A stretch of 43,270 nucleotides of DNA from Desulfuromonadales bacterium (GCA_016650295.1 JAENWA010000067.1:1-43270); one strand, 5' to 3'; positions 25,447 through 33,940 are shown, numbered from the stretch's first letter. Program-made: numbers and translations. Notes: a model not told the origin generated them from the sequence alone.

Positions 25447-25669
25447 AGTGGACCCACCGCTGCGGTTTTGTCCGGGTGTATCGACTGAGTGTGTTCCTCT
25501 CAATTGCCAGCGAACCCTGAATAGTTCGGATGCGGTTGATGCGCCGCAGGCGAAGTGTTTTGGATTCTGCCTCAAGCGCCGAAAGACGCCCGACAGCCTC
25601 GCTGACCTGGGCTACCTGGGTGACTATGGAAGTGGTGATGCTGTAGGGCGGTTTGTTTTGGGTGAACAT
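25439..25669 (-). pseudogene. N-terminal fragment of a second Fic-family protein
   Basis: 76 codons start with MFTQNKPPYSIT and include LRRINRIRTIQGSLAIERNT. This is the typical beginning of another Fic subfamily in which S-L-A-I-E-G-N is the inhibitory motif; the Gly is Arg here. The match stops right after NTLS, where the frame runs into unrelated sequence and a stop. The Fic core is absent. The end overlaps the HsdS remnant in another frame, so the deletion joint lies near 25440-25480. Confidence 0.72.
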
Positions 25670-25797
25670 TATTTGTTGTCCGAATAAATGCAGATGCAAG
25701 CGCCACCCACCAGCACGACGTCAATGCCCCTGGTGCGCAGGTGATCGGCAACAAAGGCCGTGAGTTCTCCGAGTGACAATCCTGCAAGCGCTATCAT
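25669..25797 (-). pseudogene. N-terminal fragment of a nucleotidyltransferase
   Basis: 42 codons start at ATG 25797 (overlapping the regulator stop, ATGA) and read to DVVLVGGACICIYSDNK, then stop. V-L-V-G-G-A-x-x-x-x-Y-S-D-N is the opening of a nucleotidyltransferase (MNT/AbiEii-like) domain. The rest is missing. The stop TAA overlaps the ATG of the Fic fragment, so the cut is immediately next to that gene start. Confidence 0.65.
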
Positions 25798-26123
25798 AAC
25801 GGTTTTGCCCTGCGGCGCGGTCGCCGCCTGTCGAGGAGCAGCCTTGACTGGAGATCCTGATCGTAAAAAGAAAGCGTCTTGGCAAGGAATGCTTTCAGTT
25901 CAGTCAGAAACGGGTAGCGAGGATTGAAGACATACACCCTGGTACGCCCGACGGTTCTGCTGGCAAGCACGCCGCCGGATTCAAGCTTGTCGAGCTGCTT
26001 TTGCAAAGGGGCAAGCGAAGTCGTGTAGAAACTCGAAATCTCCCGCGCATATCCTTCATCCCTGGCAACAAGAAAGATGAGCACCCTTTCGCAGCTTATA
26101 GAGCCAAACAGCGCTTCGAGCAT
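25794..26123 (-). CDS. Winged-helix transcriptional regulator
   Basis: This 109-residue protein has an ArsR/MarR-like winged helix (about residues 10-75: SISCERVLIFLVARDEGYAR, TTSLAPLQKQLDKLESGGVL, and the wing ASRTVGRTRVYVFNP). A basic tail RRRPRRRAKP follows. AAGGAA lies 7 bp before the ATG at 26123, favouring it over a TTG at 26141. It overlaps by 4 bp the start of a nucleotidyltransferase that is now truncated; regulator-nucleotidyltransferase pairs of this kind are common in accessory DNA. A palindrome and a good promoter lie just upstream. Confidence 0.82.
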   Translation of the reverse strand: MLEALFGSISCERVLIFLVARDEGYAREISSFYTTSLAPLQKQLDKLESGGVLASRTVGRTRVYVFNPRYPFLTELKAFLAKTLSFYDQDLQSRLLLDRRRPRRRAKPL

Positions 26124-26145
26124 ATATAATTCCTTATCCAATGTG

Positions 26146-26157
26146 GGTCATATGACC
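26146..26157. promoter_or_regulatory. Perfect 12-bp palindrome, likely operator of the winged-helix regulator
   Basis: GGTCATATGACC lies between the predicted promoter (26169-26197) and the regulator start at 26123, near where transcription should begin. Binding there would block initiation. Confidence 0.6.
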
Positions 26158-26168
26158 TTCATAGTAAG

Positions 26169-26197
26169 TCATTACATCAAGGTATCCTGATTGTCAA
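26169..26197 (-). promoter_or_regulatory. Predicted promoter of the winged-helix regulator
   Basis: On the minus strand TTGACA (26192-26197), a 17-bp spacer and TAATGA (26169-26174) lie 46 bp upstream of the regulator start. Confidence 0.65.
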
Positions 26198-26220
26198 GGA
26201 AACCGTCAAGAGCCGGAAGC

Positions 26221-26245
26221 AAAAAAAAGGGAGCTTAACGCTCCC
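26221..26245 (-). terminator. Terminator of the liv operon, overlapping the livF stop codon
   Basis: On the minus strand GGGAGC (26240-26245 side) and GCTCCC (26229-26234) form a 6-bp stem followed by eight T. The livF stop codon TAA is in the 5-nt loop, so the last codons of livF are part of the terminator. Confidence 0.85.
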
Positions 26246-26978
26246 AGATTTCCTTCTTATCCTTGCCCAGATAGGCCCGTTTGACCTCGGCGTTTTCCAT
26301 CAGTTCCGCGGCCGGCCCTTCCATGATGACCTTGCCGGTTTCCAGCACGTAACCGCGGTCGGCCAGTTTCAGGGCTGCCTTGGCGTTCTGTTCCACCAGC
26401 AGGATAGTGGTGCCGGTCTCCCGGCGCAATTGATCCAGCACGCGGAAGATCTCCTGCACCACCAGCGGCGCCAGCCCCATGGAGGGCTCATCCAAGAGCA
26501 GCAGCTTCGGTTTGGCCATCAGAGCCCGGCCGATGGCCAGCATCTGCTGTTCGCCGCCCGACATGGTGCCGGCCAGTTGCTTGCGGCGCTCCAGCATACG
26601 GGGAAACAGGGCAAACACCCGCTCCATATCCTCATGGATAGCGGCTTTGGATTCCCGGCTGCGGTAGCGCAGGTAGGCGCCCAGCTCCAGGTTGTCCTCC
26701 ACCGACAGCGGCTTGAAGACCTGCCGTCCCTCCGGCACCTGGGAGATGCCCAGCTTGACGATCCGGTCCGGCTGCAGCGCCTGAACCGGTTCCTTGCAGA
26801 AGACGACCTCACCGGCAGCGGCCGGAGTGACGCCGGAAATCGTGTTGAGAATGGTGGTCTTGCCGGCCCCGTTGGCGCCGATCAGGGTTACGATCTCCCC
26901 CTCGGCCAGATGGAGCGAGACGTTCTTGAGGGCGTGGACCTTGCCGTAGTAGGTGTTTATGTTTTTCAGTCGCAGCAT
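26235..26978 (-). CDS. livF: Branched-chain amino acid ABC transporter, ATP-binding protein LivF
   Basis: This 247-residue ATPase drives import by the Liv transporter at the inner membrane face. Walker A is GANGAGKTT (about 33-41), the signature is MSGGEQQMLAIGRAL and Walker B is LLLLDEPSMGL, with a switch His-equivalent region after LLVEQNAKAAL. It shares one base with the livG stop (TGATG). It is the last gene of the operon and ends in the terminator hairpin. Confidence 0.94.
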   Translation of the reverse strand: MLRLKNINTYYGKVHALKNVSLHLAEGEIVTLIGANGAGKTTILNTISGVTPAAAGEVVFCKEPVQALQPDRIVKLGISQVPEGRQVFKPLSVEDNLELGAYLRYRSRESKAAIHEDMERVFALFPRMLERRKQLAGTMSGGEQQMLAIGRALMAKPKLLLLDEPSMGLAPLVVQEIFRVLDQLRRETGTTILLVEQNAKAALKLADRGYVLETGKVIMEGPAAELMENAEVKRAYLGKDKKEIWER

Positions 26979-27733
26979 CAGGTGTCATCCCCCAGATAGG
27001 CCGCAATGACCTCATGGTTTTCCTGGATCTCGCGTGGTGTCCCCTCGGCCAGTTTGCGCCCCAGGTTCAGCACCACGATCCGGTCGCAGATATCCATGAC
27101 CAGCTCCATGTCGTGCTCCACCAGGACGACGGTGATGCCCAGATCGCGGATGCGCTGGATCAAGCGGGCCAGGTCCGAGGTTTCGTGGCTGTTGAGCCCG
27201 GCGGCCGGTTCGTCCATCAGGATGATCTCCGGTTCCACGGCCAGGGCGCGGGCAATCTCCAGAAGCCGCCCCTTGCCAAAGGGGAGATTGCCGGCGGTGA
27301 CGTCGGCCAGATCGGTAATGCCGGTGAATTCCAGCCACTTCAGGGCACCGGCGCGGATCTTCTTTTCCTCGAGCCGGCTCCAGGGCATGCGCAGGGAACA
27401 GGCCAGCAGCCCGCTGCTGCTCCGGGTGTGCAGGCCGACCATCACGTTTTCCAGCACGGTCATGCCGCCGAAGAGCTCGATGTTCTGGAAGGTGCGAACC
27501 ATGCCCAGGCGGGCCAGCTTCTCGGGCGGCAGTCCGGAGACATCGCTGCCTTTCAGAAACACGCGGCCGGCGGTCTGGGTGTAGATACCGGTGACGATGT
27601 TGAAGAGTGTGGTTTTGCCCGCGCCGTTGGGGCCGATCACGCCGGTGATGGCACCTTTGGCTACCGTGAAGGAAACATCTTCAAGGGCGGTGACACCGCC
27701 GAAAATCTGGGTAATGCCGGAGACTTCAAGCAT
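26978..27733 (-). CDS. livG: Branched-chain amino acid ABC transporter, ATP-binding protein LivG
   Basis: This 251-residue ATPase is the partner of LivF. Walker A is GPNGAGKTT, the signature is LPFGKGRLLEIARAL (the weakly conserved form typical of LivG) and Walker B is ILMDEPAAGLN, followed by VVLVEHDMELVMD with the switch His. It overlaps livM by 8 bp. Confidence 0.94.
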   Translation of the reverse strand: MLEVSGITQIFGGVTALEDVSFTVAKGAITGVIGPNGAGKTTLFNIVTGIYTQTAGRVFLKGSDVSGLPPEKLARLGMVRTFQNIELFGGMTVLENVMVGLHTRSSSGLLACSLRMPWSRLEEKKIRAGALKWLEFTGITDLADVTAGNLPFGKGRLLEIARALAVEPEIILMDEPAAGLNSHETSDLARLIQRIRDLGITVVLVEHDMELVMDICDRIVVLNLGRKLAEGTPREIQENHEVIAAYLGDDT

Positions 27734-28682
27734 GGTTGGCGCCCCCTTTCTTCAGCAGTTTCCTGAACAGGTCCGGGACGCCCCGCACCAGACCGCCCGG
27801 CATGAACATGACCATCAGCATCAGCAGGCCGCCGTAGATGATGATGTCGTAGTCCTGTGCCGCCCGCAGGAACTCCGGCAGCAACGTCAGCAGGGCAGCC
27901 CCCAGAAAGGAGCCGTAGATGCTGCCCAGGCCGCCGATCACCACCATGGTCAGCAGTTCCACTGAGAAGTTGAAACCGAAAGAGGCCGGCGACACAAAGG
28001 TCATGGTATGGGCATACAGGCTGCCGGCAATGGACGAAATCAGCGCCGACAGGGCAAAGATCTGCACCTTGAGCAGGCGAGCATTAACCCCCATCACCCG
28101 TGCGGCGACCTCCGAATCGTGAACGGCCCGCAGGGCGCGACCGACCCTTGAATTGGCCAGGTTGAGCGTCAGCAGGATCGTAACCAGGGTAAAGGACCAG
28201 ATCAGGTAATAGTTTTTAACATCACTGTCGAAGGTCAGACTGCCGACGGCAAGGTTGGGAATGCCGGACAGCCCGGAGGGACCGCCGGTCAGCTCAACGG
28301 TTTCGTTGAAGACGATGTAGATGATGATGCCCATCCCGAGGGTCGCCATGGCCAGGTAATGCCCCTTGAGCTTGAGGATCGGGAAACCGATGGCAAAGGC
28401 CAGTGCGCCGACCATCAGGGCTGCCAGCGGCATGGCCAGCCAGGGATTCCAACCGTAAGTAGCGGTCAGCACACCGGACAGGTAGGCGCCCAGGCCGAAG
28501 AAACCGGCGTGTCCGAGGGAGATCTGGCCGGCATATCCCAAGAGCAGGTTGAGGCCGATGGCCAGCATGGTATGGATACCGACGAACACCAGCACGTTCA
28601 TCAGGTAGCCGCCCTTGAAGTATAACGGCGCAAGCAGGATCATACCTGCAAAGGCCAGGAATTTGAGCATATCGCGATTCAC
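27726..28682 (-). CDS. livM: Branched-chain amino acid ABC transporter, permease LivM
   Basis: This is a 318-residue inner-membrane permease with about nine hydrophobic segments. The family landmarks GLNLLLGYAGQISLGHAGFFGLGAY-like (split here as LNLLLGYAGQISLG and HAGFFGLGAYL) and RVGRALRAVHDSEVAARVMG are clear. The frame begins at GTG 28682, 3 bp after the livH stop; an ATG four codons later is also possible. It forms the channel with LivH. Confidence 0.93.
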   Translation of the reverse strand: MNRDMLKFLAFAGMILLAPLYFKGGYLMNVLVFVGIHTMLAIGLNLLLGYAGQISLGHAGFFGLGAYLSGVLTATYGWNPWLAMPLAALMVGALAFAIGFPILKLKGHYLAMATLGMGIIIYIVFNETVELTGGPSGLSGIPNLAVGSLTFDSDVKNYYLIWSFTLVTILLTLNLANSRVGRALRAVHDSEVAARVMGVNARLLKVQIFALSALISSIAGSLYAHTMTFVSPASFGFNFSVELLTMVVIGGLGSIYGSFLGAALLTLLPEFLRAAQDYDIIIYGGLLMLMVMFMPGGLVRGVPDLFRKLLKKGGANHA

Positions 28683-28685
28683 CGG

Positions 28686-29567
28686 CTACACCCTTTCCGA
28701 TTCGGCCTTGCCGAACAGTCCCTGGGGACGGATGAACAGGATCAGCAGCAGTATGATGAAGGCGATGGCGTCCTTGTAGCCGGATGAGATCAGACCGGCC
28801 CCCAGGGATTCCAGAACCCCCAGAAGCAGGCCGCCGACCACAGTGGCCAGGCCGCTGCTCATGCCGCCGATTATTGCGGCGCAGAAACCCTTCAAACCAA
28901 GCATGACGCCCACATCATAGGCGGTCATGGTCAGCGGGGCGACGATGATGCCGGCTATCGATCCCATGGCGGAACTGATGATAAAGGAGAACAGCACCAT
29001 CCGGCGCACATCGATCCCCACCAGGCCGGCGGCGCGGCGGTTGTAGGCACAGGCCCGCATGGCCTTGCCGCTGATGGTGTGGTAGAAATAGAACCTGTTG
29101 GCAGCCACGATGATCACGGTAATGGCCAGGATCCAGAGATGCTGCGGCAGGATCGTGGCGCCGCCGATGGCAATCGGGTCGTCACCGGAAAAGGGCGGGA
29201 TGGCGTGGGTGTCCTTACCCCACAGCAGCATGGACAGGCCGCGGATCAAGATACTGCCGCCGATGGTGATGATGACCAGGTTGATCGGGGTCGGTTGGCG
29301 CAGCGGACGGATGGCCAGGCGCTCGAACAGCAGGCCCGCCACGGTCGAGGCTGCCACGGCGCAGGGAATGGCTGCCCACAGCGGCAGCTTGAGGGCCTCC
29401 AGAAAGAAGAGCGTCAGCATGCCGCCCAGCATGACAAACTCGCCCTGGGCAAAGTTGATGATACCGGTAGCATTATAGATGATCGAAAAACCGATGCCGA
29501 TCAGGGCATAGATGGCGCCGGTTGACAGGCCCGACAGGGTATATTGGAGTAGCTGATCGAACTGCAT
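28686..29567 (-). CDS. livH: Branched-chain amino acid ABC transporter, permease LivH
   Basis: This is a 293-residue inner-membrane permease with about eight hydrophobic segments. LivH hallmarks are GLSTGAIYALIGIGFSIIYN, INFAQGEFVMLGG and the cytoplasmic loop GKAMRACAYNRRAAGLVGID that contacts the ATPases. GAGG lies just upstream of the ATG. A long palindrome sits between it and the binding-protein gene upstream. Confidence 0.94.
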   Translation of the reverse strand: MQFDQLLQYTLSGLSTGAIYALIGIGFSIIYNATGIINFAQGEFVMLGGMLTLFFLEALKLPLWAAIPCAVAASTVAGLLFERLAIRPLRQPTPINLVIITIGGSILIRGLSMLLWGKDTHAIPPFSGDDPIAIGGATILPQHLWILAITVIIVAANRFYFYHTISGKAMRACAYNRRAAGLVGIDVRRMVLFSFIISSAMGSIAGIIVAPLTMTAYDVGVMLGLKGFCAAIIGGMSSGLATVVGGLLLGVLESLGAGLISSGYKDAIAFIILLLILFIRPQGLFGKAESERV

Positions 29568-29579
29568 GGCACCTCATAA

Positions 29580-29611
29580 ATGTAGGGGCGAACGGTTGTT
29601 CGCCCCTACAT
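29580..29611. repeat. Perfect 14-bp-arm palindrome between livK and livH
   Basis: ATGTAGGGGCGAAC, GGTT, then GTTCGCCCCTACAT form a flawless hairpin of 32 nt. The sequence is of the dispersed-repeat type (TGTAGGGGCGAA) that I recall from many unrelated bacterial genomes. In an operon mRNA it may stabilise the upstream livK message or attenuate the permease genes. No T-run follows, so full termination is unlikely. Confidence 0.9.
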
Positions 29612-29634
29612 GACACGTACATTTGTATAACTGA

Positions 29635-30774
29635 TTATTTCACAATTACCCAGTCTTTGTTTTTGATCTCCACCAGCACGAAGGCATCCTTTCCAAGCCC
29701 GGCATGTTCCTGGGAAGAATAATTGAAGGTACCGCCGATACCGGCAAAGGAACTGGTTTTCTCCAGCTGGTCACGAATGGCGGCCGGGCTGTCCGCGCCG
29801 TGTTCGATGGCGCCTTTCAGCAGCATGACCGCATCCCAGGCGTGACCGCCGAAATGATCGCCCTCGGCTTTATAGTGATTCTGGTAATCCTTGACAAAGG
29901 CCATCAGGGATTTTTTCTGGCTGTCGGAGTTGGGCAGCACATCGGCCACCAGCACCTTGCCGGACGGCAGCCGGATGCCTTCGGCAGCCTCACCGGCCAA
30001 TTCGATAAATTTCTTGGATGAAACACCGTGACTCATGTAGAGCGGGATCTTCAGGCCCAGCTGACGGGCATTCTTGGCGATGAGCGCCGGTCCCGGATTG
30101 GTGCCCCAGCAGATGATCGCCTGGGCCTTGGAACCGCGAATCTTGGTCAACTGCGAGGTCATGTCGGTGTCTTTCGGACCGTAGGTATCATCGGACAGAA
30201 TCGTGATACCGAATTTGGCGGCCTGGGCCTTGAGTTGCTCGCGCCCCGATGATCCGAAGCCATCGGAAACCGTCAGGATGGCAACGGAGGTCTGTTTATG
30301 CCTCTGGAGGTAGTCAAAGATCTTTCCGACAGCCAGCGCATCGTTCTGGGCGGTCTTGAAGACCCACTTCTTGACCGGATCGGTGATCTTGCTGCCGGCT
30401 GCGCAGGAAATCAGGGGAATCTGCTCTTTTTCGGCAACCGGAATTACCGCCATGCTTTCACCGGTGGTGCTCGGTCCGATAATAGCCACCACCTTGTCAT
30501 CCTTGATCAGCTTGGTGGCCAGCTGCACCGCCTTGGTGGCATCACCGGCGGTATCGTAGGCAACCAGCTCAAGCTTGCGACCTTTGACGCCACCGGCCTT
30601 GTTGATCTCGTCAATAACCATCTTGGCGCTGTTGCGTTCCGGCTCGCCCAGAAACGCAGCCGGGCCGGTAACCGCAAAGAGTGCGCCGATCTTGATCGGA
30701 GCGGCTGCGAACGCTGCCTGTGCAACGAACAGGGTCAGTACAGCTGAAAAAAACTGAATACATCGAAAGCGCAT
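29635..30774 (-). CDS. livK: Liv-type ABC transporter periplasmic binding protein (paralogue 2, operon-distal)
   Basis: This 379-residue periplasmic protein captures the amino acid for LivHM. It has a signal peptide (hydrophobic VLTLFVAQAAFA, cleavage after AFA near residue 23) and a mature start PIKIGALFAVTGPAAFLGEP typical of the type I receptor family. It is clearly homologous to the gene just upstream along its whole length, with shared blocks such as GPSTTGESMAVIPVAEKE. GGAGG 7 bp before the ATG sets the start. The 60-bp gap to livH carries a large palindrome. Confidence 0.92.
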   Translation of the reverse strand: MRFRCIQFFSAVLTLFVAQAAFAAAPIKIGALFAVTGPAAFLGEPERNSAKMVIDEINKAGGVKGRKLELVAYDTAGDATKAVQLATKLIKDDKVVAIIGPSTTGESMAVIPVAEKEQIPLISCAAGSKITDPVKKWVFKTAQNDALAVGKIFDYLQRHKQTSVAILTVSDGFGSSGREQLKAQAAKFGITILSDDTYGPKDTDMTSQLTKIRGSKAQAIICWGTNPGPALIAKNARQLGLKIPLYMSHGVSSKKFIELAGEAAEGIRLPSGKVLVADVLPNSDSQKKSLMAFVKDYQNHYKAEGDHFGGHAWDAVMLLKGAIEHGADSPAAIRDQLEKTSSFAGIGGTFNYSSQEHAGLGKDAFVLVEIKNKDWVIVK

Positions 30775-30807
30775 AACTATCCTCCGCGGTGAGTTATTTT
30801 GAAAACA

Positions 30808-31953
30808 CTATTTTGCTAACGTCCAGTCGCCCTTAACAATTTTGACCATTTCAAAGGCAGACAAGTCCAGGCCGTTATGATCTTTGGGAGACATGTTGAA
30901 GACCCCCGAGATGCTGACCAGTTTTTGTGTCTGCTCGATATTGTTTCTGATCTGCTCCGGAGCGGTTCCTCCCTTTTTAATCGCCGAGCTCACCAGCAGG
31001 AAGGCGTCATAGGCGTATCCGCCAAAGGTGGAGGCCTCAACGCCGTAATCTTTTTTATAGCCCTGGTCATACTCCTTGAGCAGCTTGTACTGCGGATCAT
31101 TTTTCGGCAGCACGTCATAGATCGCCAGCTTGCCGGCCGGCAGCATGACACCTTCGGCGGCGTCAACGCCGGCCAGTTCGATAAATTTCTTGGAGGCCAC
31201 GCCGTGGCTCATGTACAGCGGCACCTTGAGGCCCAGCTGTTTGACGTTCTTGGTGATGACCGCCGGTCCCGGATTGGTGCCCCAGCAGATGATGGCATCC
31301 GGTTTGATGCCGCGGATCTTGGTCAGCTGGGCGGTCATGTCGGTATCCTTGGGTCCGTAGACCTCATCGGCGACAATCGTAAATCCTTTCTGTTTGGCGA
31401 GTACCTTGATCTGTTCACGCCCGGAGGAACCAAAGCCGTCGGTAACGGTCAAGAGAGCAATCGTCTTCTGCTTCTGTCTGGTCATGTAGTTGAGGATCTT
31501 TTCCGCGGCAATATGATCATTGGCCGGGGTTTTGAAAACCCAGTGTTTGGCCGGATCAGTGATCTTGATGCCCGCAGCGCAGGAAATCAGCGGGATCTTC
31601 TCTTTTTCGGCCACCGGGATAACCGCCATGGATTCACCGGTCGTGCTTGGCCCGATAATGACCGAGACTTTGTCGTCCTTGATCAGTTTGGTGGCCAGCT
31701 GCACGGCCTTGGTAGCGTCTCCGGCGGTATCATAGATGACCGCCTCCAGCTTCACGCCGTTGATACCCCCCTTGCTGTTGGCTTCCTTGACCAGCAGCTC
31801 CAGGGTCTTTTTCTCCGGTTCCCCCAGAAATGACGCCGGACCGGTCACGGCAAACAGGCCGCCAATCTTGATGGTGCCGGAGGCAAAAGCCGCCGTGGTC
31901 GTCAGGAGACCAATACACACAACACTGCATACTGCCAGAAAACGTTTCATCAT
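30808..31953 (-). CDS. livK: Liv-type ABC transporter periplasmic binding protein (paralogue 1, operon-proximal)
   Basis: This is a 381-residue periplasmic receptor with a signal peptide (VCIGLLTTTAAFA, cleavage near residue 24) and the mature start TIKIGGLFAVTGPASFLGEP. It was probably duplicated to give the gene downstream, 33 bp away. The two differ in ligand-pocket-side regions, which suggests different or broader specificity rather than simple dosage. GGGGGGAGT precedes the tandem ATG start. Confidence 0.92.
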   Translation of the reverse strand: MMKRFLAVCSVVCIGLLTTTAAFASGTIKIGGLFAVTGPASFLGEPEKKTLELLVKEANSKGGINGVKLEAVIYDTAGDATKAVQLATKLIKDDKVSVIIGPSTTGESMAVIPVAEKEKIPLISCAAGIKITDPAKHWVFKTPANDHIAAEKILNYMTRQKQKTIALLTVTDGFGSSGREQIKVLAKQKGFTIVADEVYGPKDTDMTAQLTKIRGIKPDAIICWGTNPGPAVITKNVKQLGLKVPLYMSHGVASKKFIELAGVDAAEGVMLPAGKLAIYDVLPKNDPQYKLLKEYDQGYKKDYGVEASTFGGYAYDAFLLVSSAIKKGGTAPEQIRNNIEQTQKLVSISGVFNMSPKDHNGLDLSAFEMVKIVKGDWTLAK

Positions 31954-31977
31954 ACTCCCCCCTTTTGAATTAGGTGA

Positions 31978-32409
31978 TTACAGGCTGTAGAGCCGATCGC
32001 CTTCAAGAATGGTAAAGCCGGTGGACTTAAGTGTCTCGATGGCTTTATCGGTTTCGTCAAAGCGGAAGATGATCACGGCGTTGTCGCTGTAATGCTCGAC
32101 AAAGGCGTACATGTATTCCACATTGATCTGACCGGAATCCAGGGTCTGCAAGATGGTTGACAGGCCGCCGGGACGGTCGGGAACCTCAACGGCTACCACT
32201 TCGGTCTTGCTGACGGTAAAGCCCTTTTCCTTCAGCACCTTTTTAGCGGTCTCCACATTGTTGACAATCAGACGCAGGATACCGAAATCCGAGGTATCGG
32301 CCAGAGACAGGGCCCGGATGTTGATGCCGGCATCACCGAGGATACGGGTGATCTCCGCCAGCCGGCCGGATTTGTTTTCGATGAAGATGGAAATCTGTTC
32401 GACTTTCAT
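31978..32409 (-). CDS. ACT-domain protein
   Basis: This 143-residue protein consists of two ACT-type modules in tandem: [20 protein letters not shown] and [23 protein letters not shown] domains bind amino acids and regulate enzymes. It lies between phenylacetate-CoA ligase and the Liv transporter, an order common in this bacterial group, so sensing of the transported amino acid or aryl acid is likely. GGGAGG is 6 bp from the ATG. Confidence 0.92.
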   Translation of the reverse strand: MKVEQISIFIENKSGRLAEITRILGDAGINIRALSLADTSDFGILRLIVNNVETAKKVLKEKGFTVSKTEVVAVEVPDRPGGLSTILQTLDSGQINVEYMYAFVEHYSDNAVIIFRFDETDKAIETLKSTGFTILEGDRLYSL

Positions 32410-32429
32410 GTTGAACCTCCCTTAAATCT

Positions 32430-32585
32430 GGGATCAGGGATCGGTGATCAGGTACAAGAAAAGCTTTTGACTTTCCCGATCCCTGGTCCCTGGTCCCATT
32501 CTTTATAGTGTCCTGGCATCAGGGATCAGGGAGCGAGAAAAAGCTTTTGACTCTCCCGATCCCCGGTCCCTGGTCACCGGTCCCA
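32430..32585. repeat. Tandem 80-bp period of palindromic GGGATCAGGGA-type units
   Basis: Two related units lie 80 bp apart. Both contain AAAAGCTTTTGACT (at about 32458 and 32538), flanked on the left by CAGGGATCAGGGA-like sequence and on the right by TCCCGATCCC and GGTCCCTGGTC. Left and right flanks are roughly complementary, so each unit can fold on itself. The region fills the 180 bp between paaK and the ACT gene within the same operon and carries no gene. Confidence 0.85.
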
Positions 32586-32588
32586 GTT

Positions 32589-33890
32589 CTATAGAATCCT
32601 GTTGTCGATAACCCGCTTGGCCTTGCCTTCACTGCGCTGGATGGTTTTCGGCTCCACCAGTTTGGCGGTACAGGTAACCCCCAGCATGTCCTTGATTTCT
32701 TTCTCGATCCGCTTAGCCAGCTTCTGCAGTATCTTGATCTCGTCGGAGAAGAGCCGCTCATCAACCTCCACCTGAACCTCAAGCGTATCCAGATTCCCGA
32801 CACGGTTGACAACCAGAAGATAATGCGGCTCGACCTCTTCGATGCCGACCAGTATGGCCTCGATCTGAGACGGGAAGACGTTCACGCCGCGGATGATCAG
32901 CATATCGTCGGACCGGCCGCTCATGCGGGAGATGCGGGCATGGCTGCGGCCGCAGATGCAGGGCTCGTAGGTGATACTGGTGATGTCGCGAGTACGGTAG
33001 CGGATCAGCGGGATGCCCTGCTTGGTGATGGTGGAGATGACCAGTTCACCGCGTTCGCCTTCCGCCACCAGCTGGCCGGTTTCCGGGTTGATGATCTCGG
33101 GGATAAAATGATCCTCCCAGATGTGCAGCCCTTTTTTTGCTTCGATACACTCGATGGCCACCCCCGGACCCATAATCTCCGAAAGACCGTAGATGTCGAT
33201 GGCGGCCAGGTTGAGTTTCTCCTCGATCTCGCCCCGCATGGCCTCGGACCAGGGCTCGGCCCCGAAAATGCCGACCCGCAGTTTGAGGTTTTTAAAATCC
33301 ACGTCCTCGGCCCTGGCCTCCTCGGCCATGAACAGGGAGTAGGAGGGTGTGCAGGTCAGAACGGTGGAACCGAAATCCTGCATGATCATGATCTGACGCT
33401 TGGTGTTGCCGCCGGAAATGGGAATAACCGATGCCCCCAGCCGTTCGGCGCCGTAGTGCGCACCCAGACCACCGGTAAACAGGCCGTAGCCGTAGGCATT
33501 ATGGATGATGTCCCCTTTGTGGGCGCCGGCTGATACAAAAGAGCGCGCCATCAATTCGGACCAGATTTCGATATCTCTGTGGGTGTAGCCGACCACGGTC
33601 GGTTTTCCGGTAGTACCGCTGGAGGCGTGGATGCGGACGATCTCCTCCATCGGGGCAGCGAAGAGGCCATAGGGGTAGGAATCGCGCATGTCCTGCTTGG
33701 TGGTGAACGGCAGGCGCTGTAGATCAGCCAGGTGTTTTATGTCAGCGGGCTTGATGCCGGCCTTGTCAAATGATCCCTTGTAAAACGGAACATTGGCATA
33801 CACCCGCTCAAGCACTGATTGCAGCCGCTTTAACTGTAGCGCCTCCAGCGCCGGACGGGGTAAGGTCTCAAATTCTTCGTTGAAAAACAT
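32589..33890 (-). CDS. paaK: Phenylacetate-CoA ligase
   Basis: This 433-residue adenylate-forming enzyme couples phenylacetate or a related aryl acid to CoA using ATP. The AMP-binding P-loop is [19 protein letters not shown] and other motifs are [29 protein letters not shown] and TRDITSI. The C-terminal lid domain includes [26 protein letters not shown] lies close to the ATG. It probably acts on arylacetates formed from aromatic amino acids imported by the Liv system. Confidence 0.94.
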   Translation of the reverse strand: MFFNEEFETLPRPALEALQLKRLQSVLERVYANVPFYKGSFDKAGIKPADIKHLADLQRLPFTTKQDMRDSYPYGLFAAPMEEIVRIHASSGTTGKPTVVGYTHRDIEIWSELMARSFVSAGAHKGDIIHNAYGYGLFTGGLGAHYGAERLGASVIPISGGNTKRQIMIMQDFGSTVLTCTPSYSLFMAEEARAEDVDFKNLKLRVGIFGAEPWSEAMRGEIEEKLNLAAIDIYGLSEIMGPGVAIECIEAKKGLHIWEDHFIPEIINPETGQLVAEGERGELVISTITKQGIPLIRYRTRDITSITYEPCICGRSHARISRMSGRSDDMLIIRGVNVFPSQIEAILVGIEEVEPHYLLVVNRVGNLDTLEVQVEVDERLFSDEIKILQKLAKRIEKEIKDMLGVTCTAKLVEPKTIQRSEGKAKRVIDNRIL

Positions 33891-33940
33891 GTGGGTGTCA
33901 CCTCAATAAAAATCACTGGCGGCGTCATGCCGCTGAAAAA

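Noticed and set aside
26430-28625. Several plus-strand frames of about 190-250 codons opposite livF, livG and livM
   Set aside because: They are antisense shadows of ABC transporter genes with intact motifs; none has a ribosome-binding site.
30877-31833. 318-codon plus-strand frame opposite the proximal livK
   Set aside because: It mirrors a conserved binding-protein gene and has no start signal or recognisable motif.
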